From Cololabis saira (taxonomy: Eukaryota; Chordata; Actinopteri; Beloniformes; Belonidae), in the NCBI RefSeq assembly GCF_033807715.1, contig NC_084597.1, positions 9,672,843 through 9,736,842 on the forward strand: a stretch of 64,000 nt of DNA. Direction: 5' to 3'. Under the pieces are notes generated by a model, which saw nothing but the letters and a program-made list of their open reading frames with translations, was not told where the DNA came from and made no database searches. The translations under genes and the position numbers were made by a program. Of this stretch, positions 46,305 through 58,400 are shown in pieces. How positions within the stretch are numbered: the first letter of the stretch is position 1; each line of letters opens with the position of its first letter.

Positions 46305-49300
46305 ATCGATATAAACTATATTGTCTCCTACCATATCGCGTTTGTAATAAAATCATGAACAAAATCAAAATTCTATGTTGAACAATACTGATTTATTTAT
46401 TTTTTTTCCCCAGAGTATTATGGTTAGAAAATCAGAAAAAAGATCTATGGACAACAAACTTTCCGAACTCATTTGCAGTCCAAGTTCCCCTGCAGGGAAA
46501 ACCACCGTTAGTTCCACATGAAAAACATGCCAAGTGAAATTGAATTGACATTTAGAAATTACGCAAAATTTGACAAGGATGAGGATGTCAAAAGAAATAC
46601 CTGCGTGCTAATATTTGGAGAGTTGTCTGAGCAGCCATCGAAGGATGTTAATAAATCCACAACCTGTTTTGTTCCAGAGGAAGAGAAACGTCTGGTGGAA
46701 GAGGTTTTCAACAATGCAGTGGACTGTCTTTCAGATGAGGACAAGAAGCTGCCTCAGGTGAACAGGACTTGAGTGCACCACATGCTCCAGTGTCATTTTT
46801 ATCACAAGCCGTGTTTTCTTTTTTTCCTCTTTAACCTCCTAGTTTTTAAATTCAATGTTTTGCACCCTGTAAAAGCTCAAAAATAGTTTGCTCCATTCAA
46901 TTTTCCTACCGTATCCAACACTTGTCCACTACAAGTTGCAGTTACACTCGATACTTCTCCAGTTTGACGGACTGTGATCATGTTAGAAAAACTGTTTGGA
47001 TTCAAAGCATCACTAAGTCATTTAACAGTGATTATTGTGTGATGTCTTGCAGGTTGAGCATGTGCTGCCACTGTTGAAGAGGGGAATTGGAATCCATCAT
47101 GGAGGCCTCCTGCCCATCCTGAAAGAGACTATGGAGATCCTTTTCTCTGAAGGCCTGATCAAGGTACGTTCAACTCCGCAACGTGTTGCTCTTCTAAAAG
47201 CACTGGATAAAAAGTTGGTCTATCTCAGCAGGACTTTGTCCATTTTATGAAAAAAATTAATAAAAATTGAGACACAGGATGACTTTAATGATGGGGAACT
47301 TTTGTGTATTCACTTACAGTGACACAAGCACCTTAGTTGCTTGTCAGTCATAATAACCTTTTTTAGGGTGATTAATTAAATACCGTATTTTCTGGACTAT
47401 AAGCTGCTACTTTTTTCATAGGTTTTGAACCATGCGGCTTATACAAAGGTGCAGCTATTATGTGGATTTTTCTTCCAACGCTCTGGGCGCTCTAACCGGA
47501 ATTAGAACCAAAACTAAGACAAATTAAATGCGAAAAAGAATACGCTACTTCTTTAGCAGATAGAAGTAGGTAGAAGCAGATTTCAAATAGATAAATAGAT
47601 AAATAAATACCGGTTATTTTATCTTGGTTCTGTCGCGTTTTAATCAGCAAAGTTGCTGCCGTGTTAAAAGACACTGTTAGGAAGGATCTATTTAGGTACA
47701 AACATGTACCGGTACATCATTTACAGTTCGAAATGGTTCTGTACATGTAGTAAATATCTAATCTAACATAAATATCTGTGGCTTGCATATCTTTTTAAAT
47801 AGAGCAGATGCGGCTTGTGTATCTTTTTTAATTATTTTTTTAAAATAGAGCGGATGCGGCTTATAGTCCAGAAAATATGGTACTTAAAGTTTGAACATAA
47901 GTGGAGAATATTATAGGACCCTTTTTACTTTGTAACTTTTATTTTTTTTAATTTTCATAGTATGTATGTGTACTGAAGTTACCAAAGATGGTTACTTGTC
48001 CAGTAAAGGGTTAACAAGTTATGTAACAAAGAAGTTTTATTTCAGGTACAGTTCTTTGCTACTATAAGACAAAGTCAATTGTCACCCAAAAAAATCAACT
48101 GAGCTGTGCGTTGAAACATCTTGAATGCCATTCAAATGCTAATTTAATGTCAAGGATACACATAATGTGTTTTCGTGAGAGACCAAATGTTTATTTTGGT
48201 TCAAGGAGAGAACTCTACAGGGCAGCTTTGAAAGTAATTAGAAAATTACTCTGTCCGCGTATTGACATAAGATTTTGCTCATGCCTTTTCTTGTCATTGT
48301 AGGCCTTGTTTGCCACCGAGACATTTGCCATGGGGATCAACATGCCAGCTCGCACCGTGCTCTTCACCAGTGCACGCAAGTTTGATGGGAAGAGTCACCG
48401 CTTTGTAAGAAAACTCACAGCTAAACTCACTTTATTGTTGCACATTGCCCTGTCGAGAAGACATTTGCTGATCTGCAGTTGCAGGAAGATGTGTTGTCAC
48501 GGTGTAGCTTATGTAAACCAGGTTTTCCTCTTTTGAAAATTTAAACATCCAGGAAAAAAAAGGTTAGTTTCTGCACTATCAATAAGAAGTAGGTAAATAG
48601 TGAATATTTGCATAAACTCTCCTATAAACGCCACACTAAACTCTGTTTAGTGTGGAATTGGAGAGCTGCTCTGACGCCTTAATATGGTTTTCCAAGCACT
48701 GCAGCTCGCATCGCCACATAAACAGCCACGTATTGTTTATAAGAGCTGTGTGTGAAGCTGCCGTCACGCACACATTAAGGATTGAGGAGAATGAGAGGGA
48801 GAGGAAAACAGCTCTCCAAGAAGTTCATCAGAAACATCTGGAACCTCCGATGGTGCCAAAGCTCCACGCAGGCACTTGCACATCAAAACACTCTACTCCC
48901 ATTCCTCAAGCGCTCTGTGTTTCAAATCAAGATCTGGTGCCATGACATATCTGAAATGAATATCAAGTTATGTCAACACAAAATTATCTTATCTACTTCT
49001 CTGTTCAGAAAAAGAAAAATCTGAGTTTTGTTTTTGGGGATGCGGTGCGTGGATGAATAGTTGCTGTTGCTCCAGATATTTGAGTCATTATTGTCTTTGG
49101 TTTATTGGTTGTGAAACAGTTATGTCTTTGGCAAGCAAACAAATACACTTTCCTCACCATCTAGATCACATCAGGTGAGTACATTCAGATGTCTGGGCGT
49201 GCTGGAAGAAGAGGAATGGATGAGCGGGGAATTGTTATTTTCATGGTGGATGAGAAGATGAATCCAGCTGTGGGCAAAGAGCTACTGAAGGTAGTTTGAG

Positions 49301-52300
49301 TGACTGCTACAATGTGTCAATCTCTCTCTGTAAACGTCTTCACCGTGGTGTACTCTGTGCTGCAAAAGCTTTCATATGTGTTGCTAGTTCTCTGTATTCT
49401 TGCTGAGGATCAATCAGGCCATTTAATGCCCTGATTAGGAAAAAATGTTTTTCAAACTTTTAAGTTGGGGAAAATTACATCAACTAGGGCTGGGCGATAT
49501 GGACCAAAAGTCATAGCTCGATATTTTCTAGCTAAATGGCGATACTCGATATATATCGATATTTTTTCTGTGCCATAATTGGGGTTTCCCCCAAAGCATT
49601 ATAGCATAGCATCTCTGTTAGCTTCATTTTTTCTGAGGCAAACCCTTAAAAAAACAGTCAGTTTTAATACAAAGCCTCGTGCCAAATGTCACACAGGAAC
49701 CTTTATTAACAGAGGTCTGCGCAATATCAAAATGTATAAAACAAATGAAATAAAAATAAACTGCCTGCATATATAGAATAAAAATGCTTCTTGAATAAAA
49801 TAAAACAAATATCCCTTTCCTGCATAACAATTAAATTAAAATACACTGTGCAATTAATACAATGTAGACAGTAACAGGCAGACTTTTCCACTGAGGTTGA
49901 CAGTTGTGCAAATCTCAAATAAAACATTCAAGTCAATTTGTCACAAAATAAGCTATATCAAAATCATAAAAAAATAAAAAAAAAATCTTTCAAAAACAAT
50001 AAATCTTTAAAAAAAAAAATCGATATAAACAATATTGTCTCGTACCATATCGCGTTTGAAAATATATCGATATATATTAAAATCTCGATATATCGCCCAG
50101 CCCTAACATCAACCTATATTAATTGAGAGATCATACATTCTTGCCACTTTTTGTAAAATGTTAATTTAAAAGCATATGATTAATAACTGCTGTATTTGTT
50201 TTGTAATTGTTGCACTGTGCAGGGCACAGCAGACCCTTTGAACAGTGCTTTCCATCTGACCTACAACATGGTGCTCAATCTGCTGCGTGTGGAGGAGATC
50301 AATCCAGAATACATGCTGGAGAAATCCTTCTACCAGTTCCAGCACTACAGGGCGTTACCCGGTGTAGTAGAGAGTAAGCACTTGTATTCATTACTTCTGC
50401 GCATGCCTGGCATGGTTATTTTAGATGTTGTGAATTCTTAGGTTGAAATTAAATGAAATTGTTGATTATTTTGTGCAGAAATTAAGAAATATGAGGAGCA
50501 GTACCAGACCATTGAAATTCCTAATGAGGAGAGCGCGATCACTTACTTTAAGATCAGGCAGCAGTTGGCCAAACTGGGTAAAGAGATACAAGAGTTCATC
50601 CACAAACCCAAATACTGCCTGCCCTTCCTGCAGCCGGGGCGACTTGTCCAGGTACGTCATTTGTGACTCAGTCTGTGGAACATTTTAAATATTTACATGT
50701 TGCCTAATGACAAAACTGTTTGTTTTGACGCTGCAGGTGAAAAATGAAGATACTGACTTTGGCTGGGGAGTTGTTATAAACTTTTTCAAGAAAACTAATG
50801 TGAAGGTAAGATAATGTAATCTCGTTAAGTGTACACAAACAGACACACTGTCCCTGTGATTAATTAGCTTTTCCCTGCTTAGGCCACCACAGAGTCAGAG
50901 CCACTGTATGTGGTGGATGTTTTGCTCTGTTGTAGTAAAGACAGCCTAAAACACTCTGCAACTGAAGCTGCAAAACCTGCTGGACCAGGGGAGACCGGAG
51001 AAATGCAGGTTGGTGGAACCAAAGCAAAATATGTGCTTTATGGCCATAAGATTGTTTAACAGAAATCAAACTATAATCACCATGATTGTGGTTAGGGCTG
51101 TTCGATTTTGCCCAAAAATAAAATCTCGATTTTTATTTTTCTCTCAAAATCCGATTTACAATTATTATGTGAATTGACAAAAGGCAAAGAAATGATTTCA
51201 AATATGCTGTTTTTTTATTGAACATTTGCCCCATTGGGCTTTAAGTGCAAACTTTGCTCTTATTAAACCAAAAATGAATGAATAAAGTGCAAAACTCTGT
51301 AAAATAAGTTGAAAAAAAGTTTTAAAAAATATAATAAAATATAAAGTTTTATCTCTGAAAAAAAAAATCAGCAAATCAGCACTTGCGAACATACAGTAAG
51401 TTATATTTCCAATTAAATTAAAACAAGACATTTTCTAATTAAACTAAACTGGGTCTTTGCATGCTAAATAATAATGCAACCCATGAAGGAGGTAGAGGTG
51501 TGTAATGTCAGTCATTACATTTGCCGATGGGGCACTTGTCGCAGGTATTGAGAGGTATTTCCATCAATCATTAATATGTATGCAGACAAGGTAAAAAAAA
51601 AAGTGAAAAATCGATTTGACGAGTTTCACGTTTTAACATTGTTCTAATTACATAATCGCGATTACGATTTAAAATCGATTAATCGAACAGCCCTAATTGT
51701 GGTCTTTTTTCTGTCCAGGTGGTTCCAGTGATGCTCCATCTTCTCACCTCCATGAGCTCAGTTCGTCTTTACATCCCTAAAGACCTGAGAACGTTTGATA
51801 ACAGACAGCTCATGCTCAAGTCTATACAGGTACGAAGAGAAGCCTGCTAGACACAAAGATGTTAAAACTCTAAATACAAATCCTCAGAAAAAGAAATGTC
51901 TCTGCCCCCCCGCCCCCCAGGAGGTGCAGAAGCGTTTTCCAGATGGCGTTCCTTTACTTGACCCAATAGATGACATGGGCATCAAAGACCCTGCTCTGAA
52001 GAAGGTCATTCAGAAGGTGGAGGCCTTTGAGCATCGCATGTACACCCACACCCTGCACAGTGACCCCAACCTGGAATCCGTCTATTCTCTTTGCGAGAAG
52101 AAAGCAACTGTGAGTAACCTTATGTTTTGTCCCGTTTGTTAGTAATTTGTCAAAGCTTGGCAACCTGTTAAATGTCAGTCCTTTCTCTTAATTGTGTGTT
52201 TATTATTACAGTTGGCTGTTTTAATAGTTTAATCCTTCCTCTTTCCTTTCATATGAGGAAGTTTTGTTAGGGAACAATAAGTGGTCCTGTACAAGTAAAA

Positions 52301-52385
52301 ACACAGGAACAAAGAAAATATGCTCTGTGGATCTGCAGTCATGGATCAAGTTAGGGCTGGGCAATTTTGGACAAAAATAAAATCC

Positions 52386-52427
<42 letters not shown>

Positions 52428-55400
52428 CCCTCTGAAAACCCGATTTTCGATTTCGATTTTTTTTGGTAAAACTACAAAAGACAATGGAATAAATTGTTTC
52501 AAACATTTTATCTTTATTTTTAAAGAAAAATAGCAAACAAATTTCCCTATTGGGAATGAAGTGCAATTGAAAGATACTGTAAATCCTCCTTGAGTTTAGT
52601 AAAGTGACAACATTTACAATTTTCTTGACCAAACAAAGATGATTAGACGAGCTCTGTCTGTAATGCAGCCAGCTGCAAAAAAGGAAAATCGATTTTCCTT
52701 TTTTTAACATTGATTGTGAGTAATAAATCCGATTTTAGATTTAAAATCGATTAATTGCACAGCCCTAGATCAAATAGCAGAAAATGACCTTGTTGGATGA
52801 CAAACTGAGCATCTTTTATTTCATTTTTTTTTTTAAAGGAACCATTTTGTAATTCATCATTTCACACTCGCGAGGGATGTTACATCAGTGAGTCAGCTCA
52901 GAGGAAAATGATCCAGCCTCTCTTATCGCATTTATTATACTGTGGAAGTGTATAGCACAAAGCTGTAACAAAGGGACACTTTTTAACTGACCATCATGAA
53001 AAGACGTTTCAAGCTATGATGGAAAAGTGCGTTTATGTACTGTAAACGTGCGGTATTTTGGTCAAAACATTGTTGTTGGCACTTCATGAAGACCTCGGGT
53101 ATTGGATGTGTGGTGTAGGACAACAGATAAATGATGCACACGCTGTGATAGACACTAATCCTGTAGTAACCAGAAGCCGCTCCCTGCCTGGTGTTGAGAA
53201 ATGCATATTCACTGGGTCTGCTATCAGATGTTTTCTCACACATACGCAGCATTTCTACTACATGCGTGCTTCGAAGAACTGTCTGCGGTTCTGACAGGTC
53301 CAGCTGTGCATGGAGCTCAATGATCAGTAGCTTCAGACAAGCTGTTTACACTTTTGTACTTGAGCTTCGAAGCACCAACACAAAATTTATGCTCACCACT
53401 TAAACTCACTTGAACACTACGCATTCCTACGTTTTCCATCTCAACTGCATTGCATAATTATACATGCAATTTACAGAAATGGCAATTTTGAGGGATCTAG
53501 CTATGGGATTTCTGTATTAAGAAAAATGTGTAAAATTAAAAGATTTACATTTTTCTGGCAGTTATTTGCACTTTCCAGCTATTTAGTTAGTATGGACTTG
53601 TAACGTACAGATTATTAAAGATTTGCTTATATGGGTTTTGTTGCATAGCATGCAATACAAATACTCAATAAAATGTCAATATAGCATGCAAAAAATGTAA
53701 AAATATGCTTAGGTGCACTTGTTCTATGGTAGGTAATAAAGGGTTAAGCAAAGAAAATCACCTGGATTAAGGTTTTTTTGTCTTCTTTCATTGTATCCAT
53801 TCTTTAAAAAGCAGTTTAGTGTTTCTTTAAATTCTCTATAATTTTTCATTTGAACACTTTCGTTGGAAATCCACCCATCAATTTAACAACTCTTAAACAG
53901 GACAAATGCTGTCATAGTTCTTATGTTTATTTTCTTTACTTACGTGACCCATGAAAATGGTAAAAGATAACTTTCTAATCCTTGTTGCATGTTACTGCCC
54001 TTTACTATGGCAACAGTGACTACGTTTTACATGCAGTCAAAATTCGGGTTATTGCTAATATTCCGGTTACTGAAACAATCGGAATAATCTGTTTCCATGC
54101 GTGAGCAAACAGGGTTATCCCTGTATACATGGTGATTAATCATTCGGGATATCGGGATCAAACCAGCGATGCGCGGAGAACGTGATGACGCAATTAGCGT
54201 CATTTCCGCTTCTTCTTCCTGTATCCAAATTCAAAACAAATGCTGCTTCGGGCAACTTTTCGCTCACTTTCTTGTAAATCTCGCTATTCCGGTACTTTCT
54301 ACCGTCTACAAATGCCAAAATGTTCATATCCTTCATTACATTTATGAAGTGATTAGTCTCCTCCTCACTCCAAAAGTGTGGCGTGGTCTTGTGTTTCTCC
54401 ATGTTTATAAGAACTTCCTGGACTCAAAAGACCAGGATTCCTTGCGAACAGAGCATGAGCAGAAAACAAATTCCTGTTCCGTTTGATCGGGATATCCTGT
54501 TTGACGTTTACATGACTGAATATTGGGGTTTTAAAAGGAGTAACCCAGGGATCATATTCGGGTTTTAAAAAACCGGATTATGAGCAAATTTCGGGTTATT
54601 CAAAGGGGTTATTGGTGTTTACATGGCCGTGCAAATCCGGGTTATTGCCAATATTTGGGTTTTAAAAGTGTTATTGAGTGAATGTAAACACAGTCAGTGT
54701 TGCAGTGTAGTTACAGGAGGATCCACATCGTCTCTTGTAGGGTTGTTGCATCAGATATACATTCTCAATCACAAACTGACCTACAAGCTCGTACAGAGCA
54801 CCGCTTGCTCCCTTCAAGGTATACGATTAAAATCAGACCCAGACCCAGGACATGTTGGAATGATTGTGTCCTGGCTGGGCTAGGAACGCCTCAGTGTCGT
54901 CCTGGAGCAGCTGAAGGAGGTAGCGGGGAGAGTGAGGTCTGGGCTTCTCTGCCGCCATGACCCGAGCCCAGATAAACAGAAGAGAAATGGACGGATGGAT
55001 GTGTTGTAAAGTACACCTCCTGAGTTCAGTGTGGCAATAAGAGCATCAGTGTTACTGATGCATAACATCCTGGTTACGTTTTCCTGGTGGCCTCAAATAT
55101 TTATATCTTTCTGAGGTTTTTGTGAAATGCTGGAGTAAAATGGCCCTTAATGTGTTTTGATTTGTTGAACCAGAGTTAGGCTGCCTTTCTTTAAAAAGCC
55201 CACAGCAAGTAATCATCAGTTTCTATTCTGGCTGGAATATCACCCTTCCTAAACACATTCACATCTGAAGCTAAAGGTCGTCATCAGCTTGTTATTTCCC
55301 TTTTTATACTTTGGATGCTGAAAATGTCTTTCAAGAAACCCTGCTAGAGTTTTACCAAACTGTACTAACAATTAAAATGTTCTTTTGTGTTTTAGATTGC

Positions 55401-58400
55401 TGCAGAAGTTCGAACAGCTAAACAGGAGCTGAAGAAAGCTCGGACTGTCCTGCAGATGGATGAGCTGAAATGCAGGAAGAGAGTTCTGCGAAGACTTGGC
55501 TTCGCCAGTCCCTCTGACGTTATTGAGATGAAAGGGCGGGTCGCCTGTGAAATCAGCAGGTAGTGAAAATAAGGGATTTTTGAAGCGTTGAGGTTTGTTT
55601 TTTTTAAGGTTTTTGTGGCACTAGTGGCTTTTATTGACAAAGTAGGTAGACGGGAAACAGGCGGAGAGAGGGGGGAAACGTTGCAGTAAAGACCAGCAGA
55701 CCGGGACTTGAACCTGCGCTGCGGCATGTGAATATTAACCACTACTGGAACAATTGGAGGACAGAAATTTAACCTTTTGCCTTGAAGTTTCAGAAGAATT
55801 GTATTATTGTAAACCCATTTAACCTGGCAATTCTAATCACTGCATTCACCAAAACGGCACAAACTACGCTGTGTGGAAGCTGGGTAACCAGATTTTTGTG
55901 TTGATTCTCTGTGTTTTGGCCTGGTGTTGGCGCACTGTGTAGGTCAGGGGTGTCAAATGTGCAACCCGTTTCCAACGCAAAAAACGAAATGTTAATTTAC
56001 TAAAAAGGAAGGCATAAAGAATGAATCGCAGCATATCCGATAATATATTTCTTCTACAAATCCATCGTTATTCCACAAAGAGAGCAGTTTTCAACATTTT
56101 TTTTAGTTTTCTAGAATGCATTTGCCGATTTTATTTCTTTGTAGACGGTCGTTTTATTTTTATTAACTGACTACTATTATATATTTTCGCTGGAAAAATA
56201 TCACTGCTAAAAAAGATGATAGAAGATATTTATTCGGAGAATTTCAGTTTTGAATACGAGGATAGTGACAAAGTAAAACTGTTAAAAAAGAAGTGCTGAC
56301 TTTTTCGGCACACTGGCGTAAATATTTGCGCCAATTTAAAAAATAAATACACTTAATTGTACTGGAAAAATCCCTAAATCACAAAGAAATACTCTCGGAT
56401 GTAATAAGAAAGATTTAGCTTTTAATTAAATTTCCTAATAAAAAAGAGAACTTGTTTCTGTTTATCTTTGTAAAATGATATTAAAAGTATCTTACATAAT
56501 TTGAAAAAAAAAGAGAAATTTCAAGAAAAGATCCTGAAGAAATATATTTTACATAATTACAGTGTAAACAAAGTAGATATTTCCTTTAAAATTAACTAAA
56601 CTGATATTTGATTAGATAACAATAGTAAAAAAAGAATTAGAAAAAAAAAAATTCGCACCGTTTTTGTTATTTTGACCGTGCGGCCTGCGAGAAAAAAATT
56701 GGTCAAATCCGGCCCGCCAAGCAAAATGAGTTTGACACCCCTGGTGTAGGTAGTTATAAAAAATATGGGAAAAAAGAGTAGCTTGGCTTTGGGCCACTGG
56801 GTGGTGCAGTGGTTAAAGCAAGCGGCCCATGTACTGAGGCTACAGTCCTGCAGAGGCTGCAGGTCCGAGTCCCAGCCTGCAGCCCTTTGCTGCATGTCGT
56901 CCCCATTCTCCCTCTCTACCCCCTTCATGTCTGCAACTTGAATAAAGGCCACTAGAGCTACAAAATCTTCAAAAAAAAAAAGAAGAAATACCTTTTGCTT
57001 TGACTGAAATGTTAAACTTATTTTCCAAGTGTGGTTTCATCTTGGAAATGCCAACTAACCTCTAACATAATCTGAGGTTAAAGTAAATATGCTGTATGTG
57101 TGACATCACCATGTCCTCACTTACTCCAATACTCACACCACACTTTCTTAGCTTTAATAGATGAATGAGTTCTTGTACCAGATCCTGTTTAGCAGAGTAA
57201 TAATGTTGTACATAAATGTTTTCCAGTGGTGATGAGCTCCTGTTAACGGAGATGATGTTTAACGGCCTCTTTAACGACCTGTCAGCGGAGCAAGCCACCT
57301 CCCTGCTGTCCTGCTTCGTCTTCCAGGAGAACGTAAGTACAAACACACACACCTTAATTCCTGTAGTTCTCCATACGAACGGTCCAGAGCACTGGCAATG
57401 TAAACAATTTATTCCCATTCCCCCACATTCAAACTTGAGTCCTGTGCACTGCAAGCAAAAAGAGAAATTTGCATTTGATGCAAGTTTGTGTTCTCTCAGA
57501 CAACAACTCAGCATCTCATGTGAGCAGAACCTGCCTCTAGCTTCAAAGTCTTCTGAACAGATCAAAGTCTCAATCCCATCTCCCACTGCCTGTTCATTTT
57601 TTTTTCATTTTATTTAATTATTTATTCAAATTTGTTCTCCTCAAATGCTCCGTCAGTGAGGGAATCATGATGAGCAGCTGTCACATTTGCAATACAGGAC
57701 GTGTTTGTGTGTATGCAGCTGTCATTAAAGACCACCTGCTGCTCGTTTATCTTGACATCATGGCACCACATCCAGGCGTGTTTGTCTAATAATCTGATAT
57801 AGTCTCAAAATACCAAGATGAGCTCATACAGCTCCATATTACTTATTCCACGGTGGGACTGGAGTTTTTTTTGTTCTTTCTTTGCATCAACTCATGCCTT
57901 CTTCTGTGTTGATGCTTGTGAAATGAATGGAAATGTGCCCTGCATGTATCAGTTCTTGGAGTATACATTTTTTCTTTTAATATTTAAATTAGATGGATGC
58001 ATATTTCGACTTGTATCTACTCCTTTTAATATGAGAATATGGATTTTTTTAAAAAAAATGTATTTTTACCTTTTTAATCAGCTAAATTACTTCTAGTTGC
58101 AGTTTTCTAATTCTGATCATTAGAGCTGGGTATCGATTCAAATGTCAAGAATCGAATCGATTTGATTCCGATTCTTAAGATTCAGAATCGATTATCACCA
58201 TTTGATTCGATATTGATTTGGGTTAGTGTTGCCTGGATTATATGACTGTAAAATAACTATTGAAATAATAATTTCACAATAATTATTGTGAAATAACTAA
58301 GAAATAAATAACTCAAATAGGCATTTCAATATCCATTTAAAGTGCAAAAAAACGCTGCTCAACAGTATTTTGATTAAAAGAAATTTGATCTTTAGACCTA

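Larger units (their letters stand above)
41070..49290 (+). other. mtrex: MTREX exons 9-15: RecA2 helicase core
   Basis: Exons 41070-41168, 41381-41501, 41602-41733, 46678-46757, 47053-47163, 48303-48404 and 49165-49290. Motifs include [49 protein letters not shown] and [10 protein letters not shown]. Exon 10 carries the variable Gly/Ser/Arg-rich loop (about residues 344-361). Intron 11 is the longest (4944 bp) and holds three MITEs. Exon 12 begins at an AG directly after TTTTGTTCC. Confidence 0.97.

Noticed and set aside
46518..46677. Open frame running into MTREX exon 12 as a longer exon
   Set aside because: The family protein goes directly from the FHG-type end of exon 11 to [10 protein letters not shown], and the AG at 46676-46677 with correct phase explains exon 12; the upstream codons are intron.
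48652..49024. Plus-strand frames in MTREX intron 14
   Set aside because: They do not match MTREX or another protein I know and lack splice sites in phase.
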